Below, in pieces: positions 32,231-44,289 of a stretch of DNA of 64,000 nt (its first letter is position 1; each line of letters begins with the position of its first letter). Source of the DNA: Bos javanicus (taxonomy: Eukaryota > Chordata > Mammalia > Artiodactyla > Bovidae); the NCBI RefSeq assembly GCF_032452875.1, contig NC_083869.1:79664501-79728500 (forward strand), in the 5' to 3' direction. A model generated the notes under the pieces. The model did no database searches and was not told where the DNA came from. It worked only from the letters and a program-made list of their open reading frames with translations. A program made the translations under genes and the position numbers.

Positions 32231-33146
32231 CTTTTTACAAAAGAAAACATACTCTGTTGTTGCAATTAATCATGCCAATGAAACAATACCATCCATCATC
32301 AGTATTTCAAAATACACTGTTTAGTGCTTCCAATCTCCAATAATATCCCAGACTAATTATATAATATAGAACCACAATTTCTAAAGAGCTAATTCCCATG
32401 AAAACTGAATGGCTCTGGAAGAACCAGACTGAAGTTGCTCTTCCATTTTCTCTTCCTGAGTGTTTGCAAATTTCAGCATCTTGTCTCTCATTTCTCAGTA
32501 AATTCCAAATGATGCTACTAACATCTTTTTTATAATATGGATACTTTATCCACTTAGCTCCATATAGCTCTGTATTAATGTACCGACTATCTTTTTGCTT
32601 AAAGTCTCCTTTATCAAAGGATATATATGACAATACAGTTTAAATTTTTTTCCTCTGAACCTCTTAGAAAATACTTATGCCTCCTCTGTGTCTCCTGTTC
32701 ATTTCTGTCTTTGAGATTTTTGCTTTAACTCTTCTCCAAATCTAGTGATGTTTTCTTCTCAGACATAAAGATGTCAGAATCTAAGCTAAAGGCTTTTTAT
32801 ATAGTATTAAATCTCATGTAGTCCTCCCAACCAGCTTGTTAGAGTGGTTATCCTTACTTCTACAGATGAAGAAGCAGAGGCTTGGAGATGTAAAGTAACT
32901 TACTTGCCTGAAGCCACATGGCTTCTCATTGATGGAGACAGTGTGACTCCAATTTTCAGTAAATTGAAGTTCAAAGCTTTCCCCAAAGAAATCTTTTCTA
33001 ATATGAACATAGCGTGTGAGAGATATTTATCTTATAACCAAGTACCCCATGACTACTGTACACAGTAACTTTGGGCACACAAGAGAAAGGTGCATAGAAC
33101 GGGGACCACTGCTCGTCTTTTCTACTATCTATAAGAGATCACTCAC
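32231..33146 (-). other. STAT4: STAT4 intron 5
   Basis: Intron of 916 nt with one MIR. The rest (32231-32789) shows nothing recognised. Confidence 0.87.
32790..32965 (-). repeat. MIR SINE
   Basis: Antisense MIR: agtcctcccaaccagcttg, then cagatgaagaagcagaggc, then gtaacttacttgcctgaagcc. Confidence 0.75.
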
Positions 33147-33239
33147 CTGCACGCTATTTTTAATGGCAGCCACTTTGTGCTCCACATTCCTCTGTCTTTC
33201 TGAAACTGAAGAACTTTGTAAGGATTTCTCCAGAGGTCC
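33147..33239 (-). CDS. STAT4: STAT4 exon 5 (start of coiled-coil domain)
   Basis: This 93-nt exon encodes 31 codons, GPLEKSLQSSSVSERQRN then VEHKVAAIKNSVQ, equal to human residues 125-155. It links the N-terminal domain to the first coiled-coil helix (RQRNVEHKV). The acceptor is TTTTTCCAG|GGA and the donor is CAG|GTGAGT. Both ends are in phase 0. A SINE lies 31 nt upstream of the acceptor. Confidence 0.96.
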
Positions 33240-33254
33240 CTGGAAAAACGTTTG

Positions 33255-33485
33255 GAAATTTCAACATATTAAAAAAATTTTTTTGATATGGACCATTTTT
33301 TAAGTCTTTATTGAATTTGTTACAATATTGCTTCTTTTTTTTTTTTTTAGTGTTTTGGTTTATAGGTTGCAAGGCATATGGGATCTTAGCTCCCTGACCA
33401 GGGATCCAACCTGTACCCTCCTGCATTGGAAGGCAAAGACTTAACCACTGTACTGCCAGTGAAATCCCTGAAACTTCAACATATT
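33255..33485 (-). mobile_element. tRNA-derived artiodactyl SINE beside exon 5 acceptor
   Basis: Antisense SINE in the gene's sense direction. It has a tail-proximal aagtctttattgaatttgttac block, a T-run, then ggcatatgggatcttagc to actgccagtgaaatccc. It is bounded by a 16-bp direct repeat with one mismatch, gaaaYttcaacatatt, at 33255-33270 and 33470-33485. Confidence 0.88.
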
Positions 33486-33489
33486 GATG

Positions 33490-34110
33490 AAACAGGCTTA
33501 TGATGAATGTAGTATATGTAATATACTTTGAACTGAGGTCTGGATTGGTATGATATGAAATATTCTACAGCTATTAAAAACCATGCTGTAGAAAAATATT
33601 TAATGGCATACATGTATGTGTGCTCAGTTGCTTCAGTCTTGTCTGACTCTTTTTGACCCTTATGGACTGCAGCCCGCCAGGTTCCTTTGTCCATGGGATT
33701 TCCCAGGCAAGAATACTGGAGTGGGTTGCCATTTCCTCCTCCAGAGGATCTTCCCAACCCAGGGATCAAATCCATTTCTCTTGCATCTCTTGCAGTGGCA
33801 GGTAGGTTCTTTACCACTAGAGCCACCTGGGGAGCCCTTAAGGACATACGAGTAGTGTTACAGTATTAAGAAATAGAGCAAATTATAAGATACTATATGT
33901 TTGTGATCTTTGTTGCTTGTGTATGTATGTGTTTACTTATAAATATCTAGATATATGTATAGACATGTAAACTCAAGCACATGTGACTGGAAGAACACAT
34001 ATACCAAAATATTATCATTTGTTATCTTTGAACAGTGAAATTACAGATGATTTTACGGTTAAAATTTTTTTCCTGTTTTTCTACATCAGACCCATGTGAC
34101 TTTTGAAATT
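33490..34110 (+). mobile_element. old L1 3' fragment split by a Bov-tA
   Basis: L1 3' UTR-like text before (attctacagctattaaaaacc) and after (agaaatagagcaaattataag, then gtgaaattacagatgatttt) the SINE. Confidence 0.6.
33615..33838 (-). mobile_element. Bov-tA SINE
   Basis: Antisense, complete from gctcagttgcttcagtcttg to agccacctggggagcc. Overlapping open frames on both strands are artefacts. Confidence 0.94.
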
Positions 34111-34553
34111 CTATAAGATATGAAACTACATTAAGTTGTACTTGAATTCAGAATTAGAGATGTTGAATCTGCCAGGATGAAATTTATTTTTATTTTGGAA
34201 CAAAGAGAGTTTACTAAAGAATATGTAAAAATTTTAGCCTGGTTAAGTATTAATGGAAAGACTAACCAGCTACTCCAAGCCATGTTTCTTGGCCACTCTA
34301 ATAACCTATCTGAGTTTGTTCTTTAGCTATAACATTTACATAGATGTCTAGAGTTGAGAGAATGTCCATAAATCCTTCACCTTATACTTGGATAGGGAGG
34401 TATGGTTAGAAAGGGTGATGACTAAATAGAAAATGAGTCCCAGAACCTCAAGTGGAACCCAGGTCCTTAACTTTCAATCAAATGTTCTTTCAACTGTATC
34501 ACATTCTTCAGATGATTTGTAAAATTGCCTCTTTCTCATTTTGGCTTCCATTA

Positions 34554-34558
<5 letters not shown>

Positions 34559-34587
<29 letters not shown>
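34559..34587. repeat. (TG)14 microsatellite
   Basis: Pure GT run of about 29 bp. Confidence 0.97.
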
Positions 34588-34588
<1 letters not shown>

Positions 34589-35749
34589 CTCCATATATTG
34601 TTTATTGCTTTGAAGTTTACAAACCAGTGCTTCTTTTGTGGTAGTATGTAGTACTAGAAGATTTGTTTGAGAAATGATTTTGATAAGCATCTATTCAAAT
34701 AAATGTTTCTAACTTGGCTGATACCTGATATGTGAAGAGAACAACAAAAACAATACACACTCACACATATATATATAATGACTAGAGATAAGAGGGCTAC
34801 AAAAAAGGACAACTGAGAATATATGAAAATATCATATATTAGTAATAGAATCTTAATTTTCATCCAAATTTTCACTGAATCAAACTATGTTTACTTTAGA
34901 AACTTACTAACTTTAGATTTTAAAATTAAAGATGATATCATTCTTATTCACATCTAAAAAATAAGAGTAAGTTGTTAAAACTTCATACTTCTCTAGAAAC
35001 AACCATTAACTGACAGAAAGCAAATTTGAGAATTTTTAATAGTTGAAAAAAAGATACTTTGGATCTTCAAAAATAAATACAGTAATGTGAATCACTAAAT
35101 TACTCAGCAAGACATTTAGAAAGTTGATTATCTACATGCTCTTTCCTTTTTAAATGGAGTATTTCCAAGGCCTTCGTTAACTCCTCTACTTATCTTTGAT
35201 GGGGACTCTGAATTCTTTCAGCATAGTGGGATAAAATGTACTCTAAAATATGGCAGGGCAGAGCACACTGAAACAGATAAGAAGTATTTATGGAGTTTCT
35301 GTAAGAAAATTCCTGCTTATGGACTAGTTTGGACCTGTGGTGTAGGAAACGGAAATACTGAAGGGTTTCGAGCAAGATTGTCCCTGAGGATAAACATGCT
35401 GAAAGAAATAGAGCCTAAATGGCACTTAGGAATTTAGCCAGGAAGTGGTTACTCTGTTCTTCAGCTGATATTATAAGACCACAGATCAGAGTGTGAGCAG
35501 TGGAAACAGAAAAGAACGTATAGATAAGATTTCAGAAACAAACTCTGGAAAGACTTGGTAGTTATCTCAGTAAGAAGGCAGAGAAAAGCAACTATTCAAA
35601 GAGGATCCCAAGACCTTGATTCCAATTGGCTGAACAGATAATGGCACCATTAATGTAGACAGAAGAAGATGGTTGGAAAGAAGATTAGAATTTCTGTTTT
35701 AGAAAAATTGAGTTCTGGGTGAAAAGATCGCAACTGGAGAAAGTATTAC

Positions 35750-35848
35750 CTGAACAGGCATGTTGGCGGCAGCCAATATTCTCCTCTCTTCCCTTAAACA
35801 ATTTGAAATAACCACAGCTACATGCATTGGGTTTCCATGAAATTTTCC
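35750..35848 (-). CDS. STAT4: STAT4 exon 4 (end of N-terminal domain)
   Basis: This 99-nt exon encodes 33 codons, GKFHGNPMHVAVVISNCL then REERRILAAANMPVQ, matching human residues 92-124. It is the last helix region of the N-terminal domain that mediates STAT dimer-dimer contacts, plus the start of the link to the coiled coil. The acceptor is TTTTTTTCAG|GGA and the donor is CAG|GTAATA. Both ends are in phase 0. It is the most 5' exon found here; exons 2 and 3 (residues 1-91) should lie beyond 64000. Confidence 0.97.
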
Positions 35849-36297
35849 CTGAAAAAAATTGAACAAAAACAACATAAAATCTTAAATATATACATCACTA
35901 TTTGAAGATTAAAATAACCTCCCAATAAATATGTGAAATTGTTTGGGATTTGTTTCAACTATCTATTCTATTATAAAGCCAAAGAAACTTATATTGTGAG
36001 TGTAGACATCTATGTAACATATTGTTCCCTCTCCAGAAGTTATTCTTAATGATTAAAAATACTTCTTGAGCACCTTTGTAGGAAAGGCTCTGAACACACA
36101 TTCAGAAGGATTGGTTTACTTTGGGCTTAGGATAAGTTCTACAAGAGTTACTTCTTTGTAAATTATTATTAGGAACCATGGTGGTCCCAGCTGTTCATTT
36201 GTTAACTCTGTTCTTCGTGACGTGTTTAACGCATTGTTTTTGGTCCCTGTTTGGTGGTCTTTGTATCAACTAGCTCATAATTATGTCAGTATGCTAG

Positions 36298-36517
36298 AGC
36301 AACCCCCCAGGTGACTCAGATGGTAAGTGTCTGCCTGCAATGCAGGAGACCTGGGTTCGGTCCCTGGGTCGGGAAGATCCCTTGGAGAAGGAAATGGCAA
36401 CCCACTCCAGTACTTTTGCCTGGAAAATTCCATGGATGGAGGAGCCTGGTAAGCTACAGTCCATGGGGTTTCAAAGAGTCGGACACTACTGAGTGACTTC
36501 ATTTTCACTTTCATTTT
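36298..36517 (+). mobile_element. Bov-tA SINE
   Basis: Sense: caggtgactcagatggtaag, ctgcaatgcaggagacctgg, and tail gagtcggacactactgag with a cattttcacttt end. Confidence 0.95.
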
Positions 36518-37911
36518 TATGACATCTAAGCATATACATGTTTTATTACCAATGCTAATGTAAACTGGCAGCCCGTGGGCCTAATTCAGCCATAAGGTAT
36601 GTTGTGTAAGTTGAAATATTGTAGTTCCTTCAGGGGAGCTTGTACTACCCCAAATTGCCATAATATCCATCACTGAGTGACCCAGGCACTCACTTCCTTT
36701 ACCTGCTAGGCTCCCATAGGTGTCTGTGTTTTCTTGGTTTACAGGACTAATTTGAACAGCATCATTTTGGTCAATAGCGTTAAACTTTGTTACTAGACCT
36801 CTCCATGGCAAGATTAACAGGAAGCATAATAAATGTAAACAAATGCATTTATTTTTTTATTTAGTTTCCTTCTCCCTCCTCTCTGAAGGAGGCACTAATT
36901 ATCCACAAAATGGCCAAAAGATCAACAGTAGAAAAGATAAAATAACAAACCACAAAAGTGGAAAATTAATAATCAAAAGTAGATTATACAGACTAGTAAA
37001 TCAAAGGGTATTTCTGGGAAAGAAATGAGGTTATTGTTTGTAAACATTTTTATGGCCTTGACCATTGCTACAATTTTATTAGATGATGCTTTCTAATTAG
37101 CATTTCTATTGGTAAAGTTAGGGTAAACACCAACTTTCTGGTTTCATATTCTATTGTTTTCAAAACATTTTCCCCCTTTAAAATCAGAAAACTCCAAAAG
37201 AAAAAAACAAAAATGAATTGACAAAAACTCTTAAGGTAAAGAAGTTAAAATTATCCTGTTCATTAAGCTGGGATACCAAAAATTCTGATTTCTGCATGCT
37301 AACAATTTCTGATTCTCCTTAGTTTGAATTTATTCCTGTTAAAATTTTCCCATCAATTGATTTTTCCCCATATATCTTCTATTGAACTCTCCAAGAAAAG
37401 CTTTGTTTTCTCATTTTGCCCTTATTTTTAAAATATTCCACTGAAAACAATAAAGGATTTCTCCCAGGACTAGTTTGGAGGCTCTGTCACTTACGTTAAG
37501 TTGAAAGATTTTTCTGTGCAAGATCAGGAGTTCCTCTAAGATCCTAAGAATCACCACTATTTGTTTTTCTCAGTGTTTTAGAAGTTCTTCATTGTTGATC
37601 ATTCAGATACTATTTTTAAACATTTCTCAGCTTCTTTGTCTACATTTCTTCCTTTTTCTTTCCTACTTGAACTTCTTTTATCTTCCCTTTCACATTTCAG
37701 TTTCCCCCCTGTGAGGTTACATTATTCATTTTTTTCTGCTTTGTTAAGAGCAAAGAATCACATTTTTTACCCAGGCTATATTTTCACTTTCCTTTTGTAT
37801 TTTCCTAAACCTTTATCTCACTTAAATATATGAGATGAAAACATCTTATGGAAAATTGATCGCTATAGATTCAAAACAAAACCAGCACTTTTTAAAATGA
37901 TCAGGTAAATT

Positions 37912-38110
37912 TAAAATTTTTATTTTTTATTGAAGTATTGTTGATTTACAATGCTGTGTTAGTTTCAGGTGTACAGCAAAGTGATTCAGCTGTGTGTGTG
38001 TGTGTGTGTGTGTGTACTAAAAGATGTAGTTATGTTCACCTTTCAGTAGTTACTGTGTATATGGACCATGGACACTCCTCCTACCAGAAAGCAACAACAA
38101 AAACAGAAAT
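37912..38110 (-). mobile_element. L1 3' UTR with (TG)n
   Basis: Antisense ruminant L1 3' end: ttattgaagtattgttgatttac, then gtttcaggtgtacagcaaag, a (TG)12 run at 37991-38015, then caccttt. Confidence 0.8.
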
Positions 38111-38142
38111 AAAAAAACAGAAAACCCACCCCTAAGTGTATG

Positions 38143-38460
38143 TTGGTGGAAGGAAGGAAGGAAGGGAAGTTACCCTTTTTCGTGTGTGTGTGTGTGTTTC
38201 TCTGATGTATGTGTGCTGTGTGCTTAGTTGCTCAGTCGTGTCCAATTGTTCATAATCCCCATGGACTGTAACTCACCAGGCTCCTCTGTCCATGGGGATT
38301 CTCCAAGGCAAGAATACTGAAATGGGTTACCATGCCCTCCTCCAGGGATCAAACCCAGATCTCCCACATTGCAGGTGATTCTCTAGCGTCTAAGCCAAGT
38401 TGGAGGGAGGAAGGGAAATTACCCATTTTCTAGTGTGTGTCTGTTTCTCTTGTGTGTAGG
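38143..38460. repeat. imperfect 60-70 bp direct repeat flanking a SINE
   Basis: The left copy (38143-38212) and right copy (38399-38460) both read ggaggaaggaagggaaRttaccc, then ttttc, gtgtgtgt and tttctct. A Bov-tA lies between them. Confidence 0.75.
38213..38398 (-). mobile_element. Bov-tA SINE, diverged
   Basis: Antisense: gcttagttgctcagtcgtgtc, ccatggactgtaactcacc, then ccacattgcaggtgattctc. The head is degraded. Confidence 0.9.
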
Positions 38461-38620
38461 TATTGCAAATACTTTCTGTCTCCAGCTGTCTTTTCACTAT
38501 CTCTTAGTGTCAATAAAGAGAAGTTTTTAATTTTAGTGAAGTCAAATTTATTAATTCTTCTGTTTATAGTTAGTTTTTTATGACTTAATCTTTCCCTAAT
38601 CTACAGCCATGGAGACTTTT

Positions 38621-38664
<44 letters not shown>

Positions 38665-39905
38665 AACCTTTAGAGTTTTTCCCTAATTGTAATTCACTTG
38701 GGGCTTATTAATAGGAGTGGTCCCTTTCACTTTTTTCTATACAAATATTAGTTCCAACAATATTTATTGAACATTTTAGTTTTTCACCACCACTGCTGGG
38801 TGAACTGTCATAGCCAAGTGCCCATATATGGATGGATTGGCTTCTGACTCCATTCCACCTTATGGTTCTATCTGCTTTATCAACAGACCATCTTAATACA
38901 ACTACAGTTATACAACTACAGTTATATAACAAGTTTTTTGATGTCAAGTATAATAGGCTTTCTCTGCGTTTTCACATAAATTTTAGAATCACCTCATCAA
39001 GCTACAAACACACATGCACACAACCCTGTTGAGAATCTGAATGGCACTAAATCTTTAGATACTTGGTATCTTTATAATTGTGTTCTAATCTATTTATTTA
39101 GGTCTTCTTTAATGCCTATTATTATATCTTTCCACAGAGATCTTACACCTTTTTTTTAGTTTATTTCTATGTAGTTGGTATTTTTGATCAATGGATAGTA
39201 TCTTTCTTTCTTAAGTGTTTTCACTAGTATGTAGAAATATATTTGACTTTTATGTATTGACTGAATCCAGCAACTTTGCTAAATTCCAATAATTCTAATA
39301 ATGTACTTATAATATCTCTTACCAAGTGTAAAAATTTATCTGTAAATTCTTTTGGATTTTTCTGCAAATACGAATCAAATCTTACATGACTATTGATAAC
39401 ATTTCCCCCTTTTCCTTTATCTAATTTCCATCAGAATTTCACCTTCACATTATGACTTGTTTACAAATGCATTGGTTAATTTCCAAACATAGGGATTTTC
39501 TATTATCCTTTTAACTAATTGTTATAGATTTTTTAAAGTCTGATCAGAATAGATTGTTTAATGACTTCGGTCACAAAATTCACTGAGAATTGTTTTGTGG
39601 CCCAGCTTATGGATTTTCTGTAAATGTTTCATGTGAGCCTGTAAAGAATGTGAATTCTGCAGTTTTGGGTGCAAATGTCTCATACATGTTCATTAACCTA
39701 ACTTTAATTGTTTTGTTCAAATTTCTGTATCCTTGCTGATTTTTCTCTCCGTCATTAATTTTATCAAATATTGAAAAAGGCATGTTAAAATCTAGTTTGT
39801 GAATTTTTCTTCTTGTGGTTCTTTCATACATATTCATACTTGTTATATATTACTAGTCAAATCTTTCATTACTATGAACTGATCTTTATCTTTAAGAATG
39901 CTTTT
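38425..39905 (-). mobile_element. old L1 ORF2 fragment
   Basis: Antisense L1 ORF2, recognised by the familiar antisense phrases: gacttttatgtattgactga, tccagcaactttgctaaattcc, agaatgtgaattctgcag and tatccttgctgatttttctc. It is interrupted by an (AT)n run at 38624-38661 and carries many stops. Confidence 0.8.
38624..38661. repeat. (TA)18 microsatellite
   Basis: Pure (TA)n run of about 38 bp inside the L1. Confidence 0.95.
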
Positions 39906-39924
39906 TGCCTTGAAACGAAAATAT

Positions 39925-40072
39925 AATATAGGCCTAGAAGTGGGATTGCTGGATCATATAGCAACTCTACTTTTTAGTTTTTGAAGTAAACTCCACACTG
40001 TCCATACTGTTCTCCCTAATGATTGCACCAATTTACATTCCCACCAACAGTGTAGGAGGGATCCCCAAATGG
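39925..40072 (-). mobile_element. L1 fragment
   Basis: Antisense L1 phrase: gtgggattgctggatcatatag, then caccaatttacattcccacc, aacagtgtagg. Confidence 0.8.
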
Positions 40073-40557
40073 ATCCTTAAAAGGATCAAGAGTGTGAGTT
40101 TGGATTATGAAAAGCAGTGTAAATGATAATAATTAAACACGTATTTTAATTTTTCCTCAGTGGTATCATGCTGTAAATTAAGGGCATTCTGTTTAAAGGC
40201 AGCAGGAAGTTTCTGATAAATGTATATTGTACATCGTAATGATAGTCCTGTGCATGATTCATTTCCTCCAGCCTGCTATTGTGCTGATATTTTATTCATC
40301 TATTGTGAGGCATTTGGTGATTTCTCTTGCCACTGTTGCTTTGTCTATGATAGGCAATCCTTTTGCATGAGTCTCAAAAATAAAATATAATACAACTTCT
40401 AATAGTGGGCATCTTCCTCCCTTTCTTATATCTTGTAAAGTACTTTATTGTTGCTTTCTAAGAAAACATGGAATTTAGGACCATCCACCTAGTGACAATT
40501 AACTTGCTTAACAAACATCAAATTTATGCATTGCTGATTTGTTCCTGTCCCATCCTG

Positions 40558-40665
40558 CATGTGAGCAAACTCCAGGAGATGGTGAAGGACAGAGAAGCCT
40601 GGCATGCTGCAGTCCACGGGGTCACAAAGAGTCAGACACCACTGAGCAATTGAAGAACAACATTC
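40558..40665 (+). mobile_element. BovB/Bov-tA 3' tail
   Basis: Only the tail is present: gagcaaactccaggagatgg, cagagaagcctggcatgctg, gtcacaaagagtcagacacc, actgagcaattgaag. The length and text before the tail favour a strongly 5'-truncated BovB. Confidence 0.85.
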
Positions 40666-40923
40666 TGCATACATGAAAACTATTTGTTTCAATCCTAAAT
40701 CACAGTATTACATTAATGACACTTAAACAGCAATTAAATTCAATGTCTTGTATCAACAGTGCACATAGCTCAACCAAAGTGACATGAAGAGCTATGACTT
40801 AATTTTACTTCACAGGAAATGGCCATAACATTGTGACTGCTACCTAACAGTAGTAACTAGAGATGCTATTGATCATAAGATGCATTTTGATTTCAGAGAC
40901 GTTAAAATGCAGGAAAAAATGTC

Positions 40924-41065
40924 TTAGAATCAACGTGCTCAGTCGCTCAATCGTGTCCAACTCTGTGACTCTCTGGGCTGTAGCCTGCCAGGCTCTTCTG
41001 TCCATGGGATTCTCCCAGCAAAAATACTGGAGTGGGTTACTGTTTCCTCCTCCATTAGAATCAAC
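40924..41065 (-). mobile_element. Bov-A monomer SINE with 11-bp target-site duplication
   Basis: A single Bov-A unit, antisense (gctcagtcgctcaatcgtgtc to gggttactgtttcctcctcc). It is flanked by perfect copies of ttagaatcaac at 40924-40934 and 41055-41065. Confidence 0.93.
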
Positions 41066-41767
41066 AAATGTGCTATTTTATTATTCTTGCTGCTTTTGGC
41101 TAAATTCCTTGGCTTTCCTGCAAATTTTTCTTCTAGTACCTTCCATTTAATTTCTAAATTTGATTTGTCACTAGTTTCTCTGCTCTTTTTCTCCCAGATA
41201 GTCCAAAGAGTACCAGAGTCAGAGGTAAAGGAAGTGATAAGGCTGCTCAAAACAATCTCCTTCATTCAGGTGGCATGAAATCTGATATTTCATCGCTAGA
41301 CTTTCAGTCTTCCCAAGGATCTCCTTTAAGATGCAAAGACATAAGGGAGAGTTAACACTGCGTTTAAGTAATTCCCTCTGCACTGTGAAGGATTTATCGA
41401 TGTGCTCTCTGGCTGCAGTGACCTGGTGCCTGCAGGCTGAGTGTAATGGATTCCAGGGCAAATAAAAGGGGAAGTTTCAGGACAGCCTTGAAAGAAGGAG
41501 GCACAGTAACTGAAGGGGCTGGAGGATTCTGAATAAATGTGTAACCAACAACTGTCTGAGCCTGGGTTTCTCTAAAAGCTAACCCTGAGACAAAGATGCC
41601 AGTGCAAGAAGTATAACTGAAAATTCATCCCCAAAAACACAGTTATGGGAGTGGGTCAGTGAGATGAAGAAGAGAAGGCATCCAGTAAAGGGTGCGCCAC
41701 CCAGCCATTGGCTCAGATGGGCTGGGAGCCCCCAGGATAGGATAGAACATGTGCCTTAGAGTTATTT

Positions 41768-42000
41768 GGGCTTCCCATGTGGTGCCAGTGGTAAAGAACC
41801 TGATTGCCAGTGCACGAGACAAATGTAAAAGACGTGGGTTCGATCCCTGGGTCAGAGAGATTCCCTTGGAGAAGGAAATGGCAATCCACTCCAGTGTTCT
41901 TTTCTAGAGAATCCCATGCACAAAGGAGTCTGATGGGCTATGGTCCATAGGGTGTCAAAGAGTCAATCATGACTGAAGTGACTTAGCACAGCACAGATTT
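41768..42000 (+). mobile_element. Bov-tA SINE
   Basis: Sense, diverged: gggcttcccatgtggtgcc, agtggtaaagaacctg, cgtgggttcgatccctggg, tail gactgaagtgacttagc. Confidence 0.94.
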
Positions 42001-42674
42001 ATCTATGCCAGGGCTTTGGGAACTGGAGTATTTTTATATCAGCTCTTGTCATTACTAGCCCTAAAGCAAAAACCCAGAGATGCCGGCACTTTGAAGTCCA
42101 CTCGATTGAACTAAAGCCATAAGGTCCAAGGGGCTATGGGCAGGGCAGCCCCTATCTGCTCTACCAGCTCTCCTCCTAACCTCAATTTGAGAAATTTTCG
42201 ATTTCTTATTTTTTTAAACTACCTGCAACCACACTAGAGTCAAATGTTGATATTTCTTCTTTTATGGTATCTCTGAGATATGAAGCAGTTATTTCCAACT
42301 ACTGGGTAAAATGTTTTCATTCATGTTTTTATTGTCAATCTGCAATCTACTGCACACTTCTGGCTGTCAGCTCACACTATCCCCTTTTATCATCCTGAAT
42401 ACTGCTGTTAAATCATGTTTATCCTTGCTCCTTACCAGCATCAAACACACTGGCCATGACAACACTCTCTCAGCTTCAGCTTCTTACTATTTCCTTCCCT
42501 TTGTTCTGAGCACACGATGTTTCTTAAAGGCTTTTCCTAAGATTTCCTCACTAGAATTATAAGGATATGTCTAAGGTGAAAAAAAAAAAAAAACTAAATA
42601 GAAGAAGAGCTAATCCAGTCATCTTAAGGCTGATTTAGACTGGCCAGTCTAATAGATTTAAAAAGCAGTTCTCT

Positions 42675-43445
42675 TTCATGATAATTAGAACAATAATGAA
42701 GTACCACTGCACAACTGTTAGGTTGACACTGACCACACCAAATGCTAGTGAGGATACAGTGCAACAGAACTATCAAATGTGGAAGACGCTTTGGCAGTTT
42801 CTTACAAAGCTAAAAACACCTTTAGCATACAACCCAGCAATCATGCTCCTAAGAATTTACCCAAATGCATTAAAAGCTTATGTTCACATAAAAATCAGAA
42901 AATGTTTATAGAAACATTATTCATAATTATCAAAACTTGGAAGCCACTAAGATGTCCTTGAATGGGTGAGTGGATAAACTGTGGTTCATACTTCCATGAG
43001 GGCTTCCCTGGTGGCTCAGATGTTAAAGAAACTGCTTGCAATGCAGAAGACTCAAGTTTGATCCATGGGTTGGGAAGATCTCCTGGAGATGGAAATGGCA
43101 ACCCACTCCAGTATTCTTGCCTAGAAAAATTCTACTGCTAAAAATAGGAGCCTGACAGGCTACAGTCCATGGGGTTGCAAGAGTCAGAAACAACTTAGCG
43201 ACTAAACCACCACCAATATTTCTATGATGAAATATTATTCAGTGATAAAAAGAAATGAGCTGTCAAGCTACACAAAGACATGGAGGAAAATGAAAACATA
43301 TTACTACATGAATACTGTAAGGCAAAACTGTGGAGACAGTAAAAAGATCAGTGGCTGCCAGAGGTTTGCAGGGTTGGGTAGAAGGATGAATAGAGGGGGA
43401 GCACAGGAGATTTTCAGAGCAGTGAAACTTGTCTGTATGATACAG
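42675..43445 (+). mobile_element. L1 ORF2 end and 3' UTR, split by a Bov-tA
   Basis: Sense L1: catacaacccagcaatcatgc, tcctaagaatttacccaaatg, catgtggataaactgtgg-like text, then after the SINE attattcagtgataaaaag, acatggaggaaaatg, and ggctgccagaggtttgcagg. Confidence 0.88.
43001..43213 (+). mobile_element. Bov-tA SINE nested in L1
   Basis: Sense: gggcttccctggtggctcag, gatccatgggttgggaag, tail gcaagagtcagaaacaactt. It divides the L1 between ttcatacttcc and aatatttctatg. Confidence 0.95.
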
Positions 43446-43845
43446 TAATGGTGGATAGATGGTATGAGGCATATGTTAGAATTCAAAGGACCGTGTAACA
43501 CAAAGAACAAAGGGTAATGCAAGCTATGAACTTTATCTAATAATAATGTATTATTGGTTCATCAGTTACATCCAATATACTACACTAATAATGCAAGACG
43601 TTCATAACAAGGGAAACTCTCTGGTGGGGGCAGGGAGAGAGGCTAAGGTAGTATATGGTAACTCTGTACTTTCCACTCGATTTTTCTGTAAAACTAAGAC
43701 AGTTCTAAAAAAGTTAAAAAGTCTATTTAAAAAAAAATCATTCATAAGTCACAGTTTTCACATATCCTTGTGCTTTTCCTTTGACCAAGAAAGAGAAAAT
43801 TCAAATGACTATAGTTGCCTGCCTCTGTTGTTTAGCTGGCTTTAA

Positions 43846-44183
43846 ATTCTCTTGAGAGTCCCTTGGATTGCAAGGAGATCAAACCAGTCAATCCTAAAGG
43901 AAATCAGTCCTGAATATTCACTGGAAGGACTGATGCTGAAGCTGAAACTCCAATGCTTTGGCTACCTGATGCGAAGAACTGACTCAATGGAAAAGAACCT
44001 GATGCTGGGAAAGATTGAAGGCAGGAGAAGGGGACAACAGAGGATGAGATGGTTGGATGGTATCACTGACTCAAGGGACATGAGTTTGAGCAAGCTCTGG
44101 GATGGACAGGGAAGGCTGGCATGCTGCAGTCCAGGGGATTGCAAAGAGTCGGACACAACTGAGCAACTGAACTGAACTGAAAT
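43846..44183 (+). mobile_element. BovB LINE, 5'-truncated
   Basis: 3' BovB end. A frame at 43852-44175 encodes VPWIARRSNQSILKEIS, LKLKLQCFGYLMRRTD and LDGITDSRDMS. It ends in ctgaactgaactgaa. The catalytic region is not included. Confidence 0.93.
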
Positions 44184-44289
44184 TTTCTCATCATCACAAA
44201 GATTTTCTTAATAAAAAAGAAATGAGGTATAGACTCTCCATGCATACAAATTATTAATGCCCCATTTCTATTTATGCTAATAATAATAC

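Larger units (their letters stand above)
33240..35749 (-). other. STAT4: STAT4 intron 4
   Basis: Intron of 2510 nt with a SINE at its 3' end, an L1 fragment split by a Bov-tA, and a (TG)n run. The stretch 34600-35749 shows nothing recognised. Confidence 0.87.

Noticed and set aside
925..35848. Assignment to STAT1 or STAT3 instead of STAT4
   Set aside because: Diagnostic residues fit STAT4 only: SSYVGRGLNSDQ, QPKEMKSSAG, YNVSTNDSQ and SSYNDGHLTWAKFCK differ from the STAT1 and STAT3 versions.
925..35848. Processed STAT4 pseudogene
   Set aside because: The coding segments are separated by introns with proper splice sites, all phases match, and the 443 joined codons have no stop.
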